Numbered from the stretch's first letter, positions 33,880 through 45,750 are shown. The stretch: 64,000 nt of DNA from Loripinus fragilis (GCA_964019695.1 OZ026524.1:29552164-29616163), one strand, 5' to 3'. The notes: generated by a model from the sequence alone, not told the origin. Numbers and translations are program-made.

Positions 33880-34930
33880 GACTTCTCTTGTGGTTTCTTG
33901 TCCTTCCCTTTGACTTCATTTTCTCCATTGTAATGTGTTTTTGTTGGACCTTTTGTTTTAGGATGAGGGCTAAAACATTCAAAACATAAATGCAAGAACG
34001 TGCAGGCTGGTCGTTGGCATGATCTTTCGTTGTAATTAATATATATTTGTCTTTCTTGGAAGAAAGGTACTTTTTGGCATTATCTTTAGTACTATAAATT
34101 GTTGTCTGGGGTTTATAATATCGAATATTTCCTGGATTTTGTTTCTTCAATTTTGGGTTAACCAAGAGAGGGCAAACGTCAAATACATGATTAACGCTGG
34201 TACAAAGTCCACATTCATTTGTTTTAATTCCAGCAAGCATAGTGCAGAACAAACCATTGTCACAGATAAACCAATCAACTTTAACCTGTCATTGATGCAG
34301 CAAAGCTGCCGCTTTGGTTGAGAATATCTTATGGTAGTCATAGAAACGAGTCCCACCATAATTGTTTGTCATTTCAACTACATTTCTTTCATACTCATCC
34401 AATTCTGTTCTACGATGTGACATGACCTCACATACTATGTTTTGGTATTTTCCAAAGGCAACAATAAATTCACCCAAAGTTAGATTTTTTTTAATAGTCT
34501 AGGATCCCCAGGTTTCATGAAATTTTCATTCCCATCAAAGTCTACACGCCTGTGTTCAGTTGTAGATTCATTGCTAGGTATAAATAACAGAGCTTAATGA
34601 ATATCCTTACCAGCAAGTATATGTGACTTCAGATGTGGTCTACATTTCTGAAGCTCTTGGCTGCCACTCCTGGTTGCCTCATTGTTCTCATAAATTTGTC
34701 TATATCGAAAGTCTGATCAGACGTCTGGTTAAGCATTCAATTTAAATTCCTTTCAACTGTAAAAACACTGGATAAGTATGTTCAAGGCCTTGAAGATAAC
34801 TGACACTCTTTCCTGATCCGCTTTATGCCATTGCTTTCAACGCTTGCGGGGCTGCTGCTTCAACTCCCACAGTGGAGTTATCATCTGTGACAGTTCTTAT
34901 GACTTCATTAGCTCTTCTTTTAGTAGACAT
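33880..34930 (-). pseudogene. DIRS1-like gag, frameshifted
   Basis: It starts at ATG 34930 (MSTKRRANEVIRTVTDDN). Later pieces in other frames give the gag core (FIVAFGKYQ; SHRRTELDEYE; FYDYHKIFSTKAAALL) at 34477-34289. A zinc knuckle C-x2-C-x4-H-x4-C follows at 34213-34172 (CGLCTSVNHVFDVC), then a second cysteine/histidine cluster (SCQRPACTFLHLCFEC) near 34014-33967, ending before 33880. The order gag, RT/RH, YR on one strand matches DIRS elements. Several frame breaks; not functional. Confidence 0.8.
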
Positions 34931-35409
34931 TTTACTGTTATTGAACAATCACAGTTAAATTGAGAATAATTTAAACTTAAATTAATTGTTCTTTTATATT
35001 GAATGATACAGGATTTAATGTAACAACTGATATTCAAATATTAAATTGTTTAGTTTAAAAATATCAGCTTAACATCTTAGATCCTTTCACTATGCAAGTA
35101 CAAAAGAAACTGAAACGCACACTAAATGCACAATGGATTGCTATACAAAACAGCTGCTATTGTATTACCTGGAGGTCACCTAGTTCTGGAAAATGATATG
35201 GGGCAGGAAATAATGTGTATTTAGTTGCTTAGAAATCAGATAGACTTCATTTCAAATACCATATGCAAGGTTCAACCTGCATCATCTTAAGTATCTATAA
35301 ACCTTACTTAAATCCTAATCATTTAAGTTAAGTTATTCTGTGAAGAGGTCAATGCGACCGTTTCCATAGGAGCAGTCAGAAAAGGGGAGGGAAGGGGAGA
35401 AAACTATAA

Positions 35410-35514
35410 GTAGGTCATAGTTAATCTATTACAATTATAAAGGAATTAAGTGGTTCACTCGCTACGCTCGTACCTACTTAATTCTTTTATAATTGTAATA
35501 TATGAACTATAACC
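35410..35514. repeat. Palindromic MITE
   Basis: Arms of about 40 bp (TAGGTCATAGTTAATCTATT / AATATATGAACTATAACCTA; ACAATTATAAAGGAATTAAG / CTTAATTCTTTTATAATTGT) around TCACTCGCTACGCTCGT. Confidence 0.75.
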
Positions 35515-35703
35515 TATACATAAAGAATAGTTTCATCATAATTCAAAGATTAAATAACAGTGATGTACATCAATAATTCATAAGCAGATCATTCAAAATG
35601 ACGTTTATGCTTAAATTTATGACGTCACAATCGTTTCGTCTTTCTGGGAATTAAAACAGGATTACATGTATATCGATTCCTGAAAGAAATTTTCGAAAAA
35701 AAG

Positions 35704-36110
35704 TCAGTGAATATGATCAGAAAATACCACAATCACAAACTGCAGACAAACCCATGGCACCATGAGGAAGAGACACACAACAACCACAAGACACCAGGAA
35801 GACAAACTAAGCAAAGCAACCAGCTCACTCTTCCCCATCAAAATGATTGCAAAACTAGAATGAACACAAAACAACGCACATCAAAACATAAAACAATCAC
35901 AAACTCCAAAATGGGAGTAACAATTAACAACAAGTCAACAACAACAGAACCACCGCCTAAGAACGGACAGCAGCCGAAGCCACCTGGAGGGGGGGGGGGG
36001 GGTAAATGCGTTTTACTGGTACCGAATATTCGCCTTAGATGTTGAAGTACAAGAAATGTTAAGCTCGCATGGAAGCCTTCTAACTATTGCAATGTATCAT
36101 CATGGAGAAA
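35704..36110. repeat. ~400-bp dispersed repeat (copy 1; copy 2 at 63060)
   Basis: It is the same orientation and colinear with 63060-63460: ATATGATCAG-AAATACCACA, CACAAACTGCAGACAA, AACAACAGAACCACCGCCT, a long G-run, CTGGTACC-AAT-TTCGCC and AATGTATCATCATGGAGAAA. The 112-codon frame is low-complexity Asn/Thr/Lys and not a gene. A more diverged relative is at 60960-61160. Confidence 0.85.
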
Positions 36111-38192
36111 AACAAATTAACACCCTATGATGAATCAAAGAAAAGGGCTCACAGTTAGTCAGAGTTAAAGAAAACCTCAAGTTTAGCCACGGTGTACCCA
36201 GCTACAGATAAGCATCAGGCACTAACCCACCCATTAAAGCATTACGTCAGAGTCGTCAGAGAGTCAGAGGTCTGACCCTCCATCATGCAATTAAAGAGGA
36301 AACCATAGCTATAAAAGACGGCAAAAAAGCATGACAAAGTTACCAAGAAGGCAAAGAGTTACAGGCTTTTATCACACATTTGTCAGGAATGAAAATCAAA
36401 TAGCAAATAGCAATAAACAATCAAATAATCCTTGGATTATACTTTTGGTTTTTTGAAACTAATGTTAAATTTAAAATAGTTTGACTCTCACAGACGCTTA
36501 TATTAAAGTGGGGTTAGGACCATCACCCTCAATCCCCCTAGAAAATCATAAGTGGCTATAGTTGTCTTTAGAATCACATTCAACCCTCTGTGAATAGGTT
36601 TATGACTGACCCGCGCATGTGGTAAAAGAAAACAATATGCAATCGGTACAAAGTGCATTATCGTCAACATTTTTACATTCAGCACTTCTTTCGTAACCAC
36701 CATGTTCTTTGCAATTTGAGTGTTGCCCTGCCCCTTTCGCCAAAAATAAATAAATGAATGAAAAAATAGAAAAAAATAGGAAAATAAATAAGTAAATGTC
36801 ATAATAATAAATAAAAAACCTGTAAACACATCAATTTAAAGATATTACCATCCTCAAGTGGATGGCAATTATAATTGACTAAGTTTCAATCTGTATGGGA
36901 GCACCAGCTAATTGGTGTAGTATGAGATAGCCCTTTCCACGAATATTACATCAAGGTGGCGCAACGCTATAATGACACACCCCTTCCATCGCCATTTTAT
37001 GACGGCAAAACAATGATCAAACAAAAAATATTTTCTGTATTGTTGCTCAAAATGTAGCCTTTGTGTACATTTTAAAGCCATAATATCCTATTCTGGGAAC
37101 TCCCAAACACAAGTCAAGACATGCTACTGATGGTGTGATGCTGGCCCATTCAGGGAGAGATGCTGTTGCTAGAATGTAGAACAAGTGTTTGATATAATAC
37201 ATATACAGTTTATTGTGGTTATTTTACCCACTGACCCGTCATATTTTTTTTTCTTTTTCTGATTTGCGACTAATATTGAGCAAAATATATATAAACAATG
37301 AAATATTGATGCCATTAATTTAACTATTTATACTTTTTTGCTCGATATGTGTCATAAATGGAACAAAATACGTGCCAGGCCCCTATGGTTCATTAGAGGA
37401 AATTTTATGTGAAGCCTAACATGCATCGTTTATTTCAATAATGTTTAAGTGTAACGAGGGTATTCTTCAATAATGACAGATAATTTTCATGCCAAATTTG
37501 CCTACAAAAACAAGTCAGAGTACATTTTTCCAAGATTATACAGGAATGAAGATCTGTCGTCGATGTTATCCTTTTTTAATCTCTCATCTGTCGTCGACTA
37601 CGTCCATTAAAGAAGTGATCTGTCGGCTGAGACATCAATTTTTCAGACACCTGGTCTCTTCATTGGCTTGCAGTTCGTTTATTAAACGAACCTTTGCGGC
37701 CAAACTTTACAGAAATGCTGGTGAATAATTTTGCATACTCATTTATTTTGATATTGTCCAGCCACTGGTTAGCTAAACGATGTAGAGGGTTTGCTGAGCA
37801 TCATTTTGGCCATTTGAATTATTTTAGTGAAAATGCTCATAACTCTTGAACCGCATGGTATATTTTAATCAAATTTTGCATAGTGACAGTATACTAATAC
37901 ATTTCAACATTCTCGAGGCAAACGTATGCAAAACGATGATTAGGCTTATCCAAGATTTTTTGTGGCAAAGCCTAGACATGTGTCTCGATAATGTTAAAAT
38001 GTATTAGAACCTGCTTTCGTACGGAACCTATTTCAGAAAGGCTATGCTGAAACACTTAGTTCAGCTACCTGAACATTGTTTTCAATTCTAATACCTAGAG
38101 TTTCATTCTAATTAGCAAACGTTCAACGTGGGTCGTGCATATTACTGTCAGTTGATTCTAACTATTACTGCTACCGTATAAAATGGAAAAAT
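36111..38192. other. Stretch without a supported gene
   Basis: The 37740-37990 segment shares CATCATTTTGGCC and GTGAAAATGCTCA--ACTCTTGAACCGCA with 48150-48240 and 55180-55260 (interiors of the TIR-cluster elements). Otherwise nothing specific. Frames at 36503-36829 and 37489-37728 have no recognised domain. Confidence 0.4.
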
Positions 38193-38436
38193 ATGAGTCG
38201 CGACATGAGATTTCCATCAATGTGGTATGTGCGACCAGCAAAGGCTCAGACCAGCCTGCGCATACACGCAGTCTGATCAGAGCCTTTGCTAGTTGCTTGA
38301 ATATTCTATTACTGTAAAGCTATTGTCCAAACAGCAGTTGGAGTATCTTAGCTTATAAGGAGGCTGCACAGGTTCGACTGAGTCTATGCATCTCAAAATG
38401 CCACACTGTTGGAAATCTCATGTCGCGGCTTATATG
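38193..38436. mobile_element. MITE, AGCCGCGACATG family (copy 2)
   Basis: TIRs AGTCGCGACATGAGATTTCC and GGAAATCTCATGTCGCGGCT. The interior matches the inverted copy at 23926-24163, including the AGACCAGCCTGCGCATACAC hairpin. Flanks AATATG and TATATG hint at a short imperfect target duplication. Confidence 0.82.
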
Positions 38437-38529
38437 TCATGGTGGTGCTTGCATGTGGTAAAGGGAGTGGTGCGATCAATAAACAGACTCATCCATGTAT
38501 AGACCAGTGGCTTCAAAATGAGAGGAAAG

Positions 38530-38760
38530 CACATGCGCGGATCCAGAGGTGGGGACAGGGGTTTGGACACCCTTGAAAATCACAAAAATTTAGAGTTTCT
38601 TAGCAATACTGATCCGGATCCCCTTAAGAATCACAAAGCTACCAAGAAAACATTCAATGTTGGGCCATCATCGGCACGCCAGCGAAACGCCATTAAAATG
38701 TCGTTTCGCTGGCGTCATCGGCCGGTAATAGTGGTATTTTGACCCTTCCTCCCCTTATCA
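38530..38760. mobile_element. CATGCGCGGATCCAGA-family element (copy 3)
   Basis: Left ACATGCGCGGATCCAGAGG. Internal AAAATCACAAAAATTTAGAG, TCCGGATCCCC and an imperfect palindrome CGCCAGCGAAACGCCA / TCGTTTCGCTGGCG. The right end is not as clear as in copies 1 and 2. Confidence 0.55.
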
Positions 38761-39234
38761 AACTAAAAAAAAAGAGCATATTTGCTAACTTTCTAGTCTT
38801 ACTTTTCTTCTCAGTCACCATCTTTGTGACACTGTTGGAAATAATTGAAATATTGTCAACTACGCTAATAAACAGTACCACAGTTACATTTAAAACAATT
38901 GCAGCATTTTTTTTGTATTTTACGTTAGTATAAACATTGCTTAATGTTCAACTAATATTCAGCGATCTACTACCAGTAGAGTCCCACAGCTTCATGCATT
39001 CTGATTTTACAATAATATTTACCAAGAATTAAGTTATTTCAACTCACTATTTTTAGAACAATACATGCATTTTATTATATGCACATACCAATCACAAGGA
39101 GATATTAGTAGCATAGTGAAGTGCATTTGAGTATATGCAGCAGACGTAAAAAAGCAGACAAGATTTTCAAAACAATAATATTGTCAGGATAAGGGTATAA
39201 ACTCAGGGCAAAACTAACTTTATAAAATGCGAAC

Positions 39235-39425
39235 AGTAAAGGCGCAGACTATCCACGCAGTCTGATCAGTGCCTTTATTATTCGTTCTAGGGAAAGTAGA
39301 ATAGCTAACGTTGCCACATGGTCAAAATAATATTCTAGCTTGGTTTTGTAGCTGAGCAGGCTTGTTTGAGCATTATCCGATTGGAAACCCTGGAGACAGG
39401 TTTCCTCGCCACGAGCCTCAATTAT
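39235..39425. mobile_element. Hairpin MITE, GCGCTGATCAGACTGC family (copy 2)
   Basis: Core AAGGCGCAGACTATCCACGC / AGTCTGATCAGTGCCTTT, then GTAGCTGAGCAGGCTTGTTT and GAGACAGGTTTCCTCGCCAC. It lies just upstream of a candidate exon at 39460. Confidence 0.6.
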
Positions 39426-39459
39426 AAATAGTTATATACTTAATATTTACTGATTTCAG

Positions 39460-39547
39460 ATTTTTCAAAGTCTCTTGAAAATGCTGCCACGTCGATGAGG
39501 ACATCATCTAACCTTCGTTCTGTATTTCCAAAGACAGTTCGGTCTAG
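39460..39547 (+). CDS. Candidate 5' exon of the acetyltransferase-like gene
   Basis: An 88-bp segment with a good acceptor (TACTGATTTCAG) and a consensus donor (TCTAG|GTAAGT). Only one frame is open; it contains an ATG at 39495 (MRTSSNLRSVFPKTVRS). It ends two bases into a codon, and the next supported exon (56208) begins with the one base needed, giving an arginine. That phase match plus the in-frame ATG makes it a plausible first coding exon of the GNAT gene, but no domain lies in it. The 16.7-kb intron that follows is long. It could belong to another gene. Confidence 0.42.
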
Positions 39548-39973
39548 GTAAGTAAGGATAAACATGAACGATATCTAGAACAGGCCTTTAGTTAAGAGTG
39601 AGTACAAAAACATGTACCAAAAATATAATTTTCTTGTTTCTCAACCAAAACATATATGTTGTGGGTACTCAAAAGAACCGTCTCAATGATACGGTTCCTT
39701 TAAACACCCAAAACATATGATGAAACTTATGGGTAGGAGAATACTCAAAACTTTGCTTATCTAAACATATGCATAGAATAACATTTTTATAAGGAATTGA
39801 TATGCTCTCAGGCCACTAGATTAGAGTGTGTAATTGAAAATAAATTTTCTTATTTCTCAACCTAAATATATAGTCCGCGGTATTTAGCTTACTTTGCAGT
39901 ACACAGGGCAATTTTTCATGGGTGCCAAATTCTGTATTGTGATGACCCACTAATTGTGAATGGTATCAAGAAT

Positions 39974-39992
39974 GGGGGGGGGGGGGGGGGGG
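39974..39992. repeat. (G)19 homopolymer
   Basis: Nineteen consecutive G residues; length may be unreliable in assembly. Confidence 0.95.
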
Positions 39993-40009
39993 CTACAAAA
40001 TTACTCCTG

Positions 40010-40200
40010 TCTCAGCTGCTACATATTCTAGACTTCTAAAATTGGTTCAATTTTTTTTTATTCGTCGCATATGATATGCAAATTATCTACAAAAATATGA
40101 TTCAAGAAAGGGGATGCACCTACAAATTCAATAATATCTCAGCTGGTACTCATCGTTGACTACTTAAATTGCTACCAAATAAAAGTTTAGCCTGATTCCA
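40010..40200. repeat. One unit of the ATATGCAAAT tandem family
   Basis: GCATATGATATGCAAATTAT, GGGATGCACCTACAAATTCA and ATCTCAGCTGGTACTCAT resemble units of the array at 46020-46900. Confidence 0.5.
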
Positions 40201-40243
40201 GCCCAAACCATCATTGCTGCGTGTTGTTATAATATCGGTGATA

Positions 40244-43200
40244 TAGTTCATGGGCCCGGAGGGGTCACCGTGCACCCCCCTAAGAACCTTCCGGGAGTGG
40301 TATAATATTGTTCATTGGACCCCCCCCCCCTGATTAAGAATCAAGATATTAACACTCGATATCTTGGGTCCTACCCGCCATTTTGGATGGTTTTAAGATG
40401 CCAGCCATGAAAACAAGGCAGACTGCCTATATTGTGTTCATGCTGAATGCATGGTCTTAACATAGTGTATTAAAGATGACCGCCACTTTTAAGTATAATT
40501 TTTGCATATTTTCGATAATCTTCAGAAAAAAGTTTCAATGGCTCTTTTGATAATACAATTCAAAGTTTCATGTTTGTGTCATTGTTTATTTTTGAGATTG
40601 ATTTACTGTCCGCAAAATTGATTCATACAGTATGACAGCAAAGGTGGCTGTCATAAATGACAAATGGGTTCAAAATAGCCAAATGACTGTATTAAGTTCT
40701 CTTGCTAACTTTTGAACAATAACAATTTTTATAAGATTATGATCAAATTATGGCACTGATACATCTCATTGGTATAGCTATTATATTCACAAAGCCATTT
40801 CAGTCGGACTGTCCACATCACCAGAATCGTCAATTAATTACAAAGTTATCATGTTAATTATATTGGATAGGCTGCATACAAGGTTACCCCACCCATTTAA
40901 TAAGTAGACAATGTTTCCTCTTAATAAGCCTAAATATACATCTCTACATACATTTATATCACATATATTGGGATGACCTTCATTCTGCACTCGTCAGAAT
41001 CATCACTTATTTGCAGCTTACATTTTTAAAACGTTTATTTGGGTGATTCAGGGTGTAACATACGTTACATGTTTACATTAAACCGAGCAAAACCGCTATC
41101 TGGGTCCATCATAGCCTCAAACCATACCTATATGGAGCCATAACCTCTTCCGCTATGGGTTAAGGTAGATATTCATGGATATAGGGATTGTGAAGGGTAT
41201 GTGTTATAGGCTGGTTAGGGTAGGTTATGAGTATTAAATGGGGTAGGGTATTAGTATATGTGAAGGTATGGTAATGCTAATTGATGGGCTACCCTACCTT
41301 GGCCCTACCATACCAATATAAGTTTCTACAGTTTCGACCTAATCTTCTCTAACACCTACTTGCAGAATCCCCTACAAACACATTGAAAGAAATGAGTAGC
41401 TGCAAGTTAGTTTATAAGCAGGGTTATATATAGTATAAGTTTGTGTAAGGGTCGGGACTTTGGTAGGCAGGTATATGTGTAGCGTAGCGTACCTTACTAT
41501 ACTCACACCCTATTTTACCTATACTCCACCCAATCCATGCCCAGATGCACATCTAAACAAACATAGACTCATACCCCTCGGATATGAGTAGGAATATGTA
41601 TTAGTATGAATGCGTATGTGCAAGTTGGATATGTAGGATATAGTAGGGGTATATTTAAAGGGTAAGAAAGCATAGGACATAGTAGGACATTTTAGCAGCA
41701 GGTTATATTAGGGGAAGGGCCAAGCAGGGCATTATTTGGAATAGGGTAGAGTTTTAATAGGAGTAGCAAAGCGAGGTAAATAGTGAGTTTAGTTTGTAGT
41801 GATGTTGTACAGTAATGCGAGATAGATTATAGTACATGTATGTTAGAGTGGAACAGGGTAGGAAAAGGTGTGAGTATGGGTAGGTTTTGTTATCATAAGA
41901 TATAAATGAAGGTAGAGTTATCATTGGAGAAGGTTAGGAGGGGTTGATCATGTATGGGGTAATGATAGGGGAGTTCAATGGGTTGCGTAGGAAACATAGG
42001 ATAGTACAATTATGTTTAAGGAAGGATAAGAGCAGGGCAGCCATAGGGTGGGGCTGTATTTGGAAGAGTAGTGTAGGATTTGGTAAGCTAGGAGAAGTGA
42101 TTGCATGGTAGTGTAGAATGGAAAAGGACATTGCAGGAAAGGGCAAATCAACCCACAACTCATTCATTTGGAATTAAGTACACAGCTTTCCGTCAATTGT
42201 CTCTTCATTCAATAACAAAATAAGAAAATAAGTAAATATACTGTTTTCTTGGAAGAGCTGGTTATTACTAGCTACAAAAATGACTACTTCATATAATTTA
42301 ATACGGGTTACCACTTTGTTGTGACTAAATCCACATGTATGGTTGAAACGTTTGAAATATTGATAGCACTCATAAACTATAATTCAAATTTAATGATCAT
42401 TAAAACTTTTTGTGAGGAGAATATATTTACATTAATTTAAGCAAAAGTTATATGATATTGCCTGTTGTGTATGTTACACATTTCACAATTAAGAAAAAAA
42501 AACATTCAATAGGGATCTTGAGTCATGTTTATAAATGTGTTTATTGGGGCATTTAATATTATATAGAGTGAAGTAGAAGCAAATACTTTAACTTAAACAT
42601 TCAGAATGTTTCAACATATTGTATATTACTTAGTTTTGGTAAGTACAGTTATTCTTTAACACGAAATTCATCAAAAGTTTGATAAAGCAAAAATGTATTT
42701 AGACTGCTGTGAGTTCTGGCTTGTCTCATTCAATTGTTTTAATCAGTGCCATGACATTATGAAACATTTTGTTACATTTTACAGTAGACCATCCTGTTTT
42801 ACTTGCTGATGAAGTGGCCTTTCTGATGTGCATTTTTACATTGTGCTACCAAGTTTAAAGATCAAAAACTGGCATATTATATAAAAAAGAAAAATAATCT
42901 TAGCAGTTTGTGAAAAACTAAATCAATTTTCTATTTGGTAAATACAAAGTATTGACTCATTTGGAAAAACTACATCGTATGGATTATGTAGAGTCTATTT
43001 TGGACTCTGATGCCTGTTTTTCTGGGTTTAATATAAAAAGTAACGTATGTATATCCTAAGTTTTCAACAACGCATGCTGCAATAAATGTTGAATCTGACG
43101 AGAGCAAACTAGAAGGTCATTCCAATATCAGGTGCATGTAGAGGTGTAGCATGTTTATTTTGAGAAAAGATGTTTGTTTATTAAAATTGGTGGGGTAACC

Positions 43201-43916
43201 TAGTACGCAGTCTATCCAATATTATGAAGATGATGACTTTGTGTGATTAATTGACCATTCTGTTGATGAAGATTGGAATGAAATTGTGAATGTAAGTCAC
43301 TAACAGCTGCCAATGAGATGTGTCAAAACCAGTATTTGAGCATAATCTTATCAAAAGTGTTATTGTTCAAAAGTTAGAAAGATAACCTATTACAGTCAAT
43401 TGCCTATTTTGTACCTATTTGTCTTTTATGACAGCCATCCATGCTGCCTTATTACACAACTAAAAATGCTGACGTTAAATATATCTACAAAATAAATAAT
43501 GACACAAACATGTAACTATAAATTGCATTATCAAAATAAATCATTGAATTTTTTTCTGAAGATTAACGAAAACGTGCACAAAATGTGCTTCAAAGTGGCG
43601 GCCATCTTGAATATATTATCTTAAGACCATACATTAAACATTTAATATCAGAAATGAAGTTAAGGGACTTAAATATAGATGTTTTGCTCATAATTGTAAA
43701 CATAACAGATAATGGTAGGCTGATATTACACTACATTGTCATTGTGTCTTTTTTTATGGCGGCCATTTTAAAAACGATCCAAAATGGCGGATAGGACCCA
43801 AGATATCAAGTGTTAACACCTTGATTCTTAATCATGGGGGTCCAACGAACACTGTTATACCACTCCCCGAGGGTCCTTAGGGGGGTGCATGGTAACCCTT
43901 CCTGGCCCATGGACTA
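40244..43916. mobile_element. 3.67-kb non-autonomous element with ~0.9-kb terminal inverted repeats
   Basis: The left arm (40244-41113) and right arm (42990-43916) are inverted copies along their whole length with moderate divergence. Matching landmarks: TAGTTCATGGGCC / GGCCCATGGACTA at the tips; CACCCCCCTAAG; GATTAAGAATCAAG; GATATCTTGGGTCCTA; CTAACTTTTGAACAATAACA; AGGTTACCCCACC; CATACGTTAC. The centre has no gene. Long TIRs are known from MULE-type, foldback and Polinton elements; Polinton genes are absent and the length is far too short. No target duplication could be settled. It sits in the first intron of the proposed GNAT gene. Confidence 0.8.
41150..42150. repeat. GGGTA/GGTAGG-rich, strand-asymmetric filler in the long-TIR element
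   Basis: Roughly 1 kb in which the plus strand is dominated by G, A and T words such as TAGGGTAG, GGTATG and GTAGGATA; a CTA/CCCTA-rich piece lies at 41285-41540. It looks like degenerate short-motif expansion. Minus frames (41934-42167) are proline/leucine low complexity and not genes. Confidence 0.55.
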
Positions 43917-44281
43917 ATACAATTTGACAAGTTATTTTATCCAGTGGTCATTTTTGAAAGAACTTCTAGCGATAAGGCGTATATTTTCCCTAGGTGACAT
44001 GATTACAAACACCAAATTTTCAAATTGCCATAATGTTTTAAAAATTGGTGTAGTTTGGTAGTAAAATATGCACAGCAGGCAACAAAATACGTTTTAAAGC
44101 GATTCATCATTTACAATACCGTGAAAACGTGCACTCTCTACTCCCACCCCTCATTTTACGTCTTTATCCTGGATGCCGTTTAGGCCAAACTTCGAACAGT
44201 TCTTTGGTGAAGTCTTTGCTTACCATGGATACCTTTTTAAGAACATATTTGAGTAAATGCATTGCTAGTTTTAAAAAAGTA

Positions 44282-44671
44282 AAAGTGCTAAAATGTTAAG
44301 GATATGAGTGCTCTTCATTTCCAAAATTTTCCCAATATACCTACTGCGCATGCGTACAAATACACCTAAAATTGTGACGTTTGTTATTGGAAAGATGAAA
44401 CTGGTGTCTATCGGTTTGTTTATAGATGCTCCCCCCCCTAGACCCAAAATGCCCTTTACATATGTTGTAAATGTTTATAGCCACATGTCGTTGTCCAAAG
44501 GGCATCTTGGGTCTAGGGGGGGGGCATCTAAAAATAAACTGAAAGACACAAGTTTCAGCTTTCCAAAGACAAACGTCACACTTTTAGGTATATTTCTTAC
44601 GCATGCGCAGAAGGAATACGGTAAGGTTTAGGAAATAAAGACCATTCCTATCCTTAACATTTTAGCACTTT
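44282..44671. mobile_element. ~390-bp full-length palindrome (MITE)
   Basis: Arms of about 190 bp from AAAGTGCTAAAATGTTAAGG to CCTTAACATTTTAGCACTTT. Inner landmarks are ACTGCGCATGCGTA / TACGCATGCGCAG and the C/G-run pairs TAGATGCTCCCCCCCCTAGA / TCTAGGGGGGGGGCATCTA. The 107-codon plus frame inside is a by-product of the palindrome. Confidence 0.85.
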
Positions 44672-44839
44672 ATCTATCTATCTTTTCATTCTGCAAAACC
44701 CTCTCACGAGTATTATGTGCAGTCGCGCTGTCAGTGCAAGGATAAAAGCTAGATTCTAGCATATGTAAAAGTGAAATATTGAGAAGGAAATAAAAGATGA
44801 TAGTGTTAGTGCAGATGTGAAATTTAAAAACAGGTTAAA

Positions 44840-45750
44840 AACAGTGTTTAGATTTATGGAGACTGATTATTGATCTGGCAGACTCCTTCTTTGATCAGCC
44901 CTAAGAACAATCTCTGATAGAAGCCTATTCCAAAGTACAATAGTTGCTGGGTAGAAGGACTGCTCGTAGTGTGTTGCAGAAGTATGTATCTGCCTATAAG
45001 AGAGAGGGTGCATGTGACGGGTGTATCTATGGGGTTTCTCGAAATATGTCGGTATCTGTATTGCCACATGGAGGTGTATGATCTTGTAAAACATGACTAG
45101 GCGAGAATCAATGCGCTGATTTTCAAGTGATCGCCAGCCTAGGTTGTCAAGCATGTTTGAGACACTGTCATAATGAGAATAGTTGTTTTGGCCCATCTGG
45201 CAGCTCTTCTTTGTACCATTTCAATTTTTAGATGTTTTGTTTTGTATGAGGGTTCCAAACTGATGAGGCGTATTCAACCTGTGGTCGCGCCAAAGTCTTA
45301 TAAGCAAGTTCCTTTACTGCCTCATTTTTAGTTCTTACATTTCTTTTAACAAAGCCGAGGGTTCCATTTGTTTTACCTGTAATTTCGTTGATTTGATGAT
45401 TCCAATTGAGATCTAGGGATATGTTGACGCTAAGGTATTTTGCACTGTCTACTGATTCCAAGAACAGACCGTGGAGGGTGTACTGAGACTGGAGTGGTTG
45501 CCTGGACCGTGTAATATGGAGTACTTGGCACTTACTTGGATTAAACTCCATATCCCAGGTACGTTCCCATTCCTGCAAGGTATCTAGATCAGCCTGAAGA
45601 GTGTTTGCATCTTCAGATGAAATAACTGTTAAGTAGACAGCTGTATCGCCGGCGAACAACCTTACTTGTGACTGTACGTTTTGTGGCAAATCGTTGATAT
45701 AGAGCAGGAAGAGAAGAGGTCCGAGCACAGAGCCCTGTGGCACACCAGAT
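44840..45750 (-). pseudogene. Non-LTR retrotransposon reverse transcriptase fragment
   Basis: The 3' part of a CR1/jockey-type RT. Motifs include SGVPQGSVLGPLLFLLYIND, then LFAGDTAVYL where the family has FADD, so the first catalytic aspartate of the box is glycine. Next come NPSKCQVLHITR, the thumb text, VEYASSVWNPHTKQN, a short piece in a second frame (MVQRRAARWA) and a third frame (NNYSHYDSVSNMLDNLGW ... WNRLL). Two frameshifts, the lost aspartate and a missing 5' half show a dead, 5'-truncated copy. There is no true start codon. Confidence 0.88.

Larger units (their letters stand above)
30930..33880 (-). pseudogene. DIRS1-like reverse transcriptase / RNase H, interrupted by two insertions
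   Basis: Pieces in order (minus strand): an N-terminal segment near 33870-33735 (TPINIEQLRSDLKRHPDVNF; LKDGFD). Next, 33137-33094 (SELHKETYVCRT). Next, 32380-32271 (SARKQPFDVDHLIENEVNKG). Next, 32184-31690, with RT motifs KCDTSDAFKLVPL, FWCRSSPKLFDQL and HLLDDCF, the DIRS version of the xxDD box. RNase H text follows (ELYPIVMAAMIWG; IIFRCDNLGT) and ends near 30940. A 709-bp TIR element (32383-33091) and a 588-bp retroposon (33144-33731) split the N-terminal part. Internal stops and several frameshifts show it is dead. Confidence 0.88.

Noticed and set aside
35707..36045. 112-codon Asn/Thr/Lys-rich frame
   Set aside because: Part of the 400-bp dispersed repeat; the second copy at 63060 does not keep the frame.
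37489..37728. 79-codon plus frame
   Set aside because: No domain. Followed by text shared with the TIR-cluster interiors.
41934..42167. Pro/Leu-rich minus frame, 77 codons
   Set aside because: Low-complexity product of the GGTAGG-rich block.
40244..43916. Polinton/Maverick or viral element
   Set aside because: Long TIRs are present but no DNA polymerase, integrase, ATPase or capsid gene, and the length is only 3.7 kb.
44308..44631. 107-codon plus frame
   Set aside because: It lies entirely inside a palindromic MITE, and the second half is the mirrored first half.
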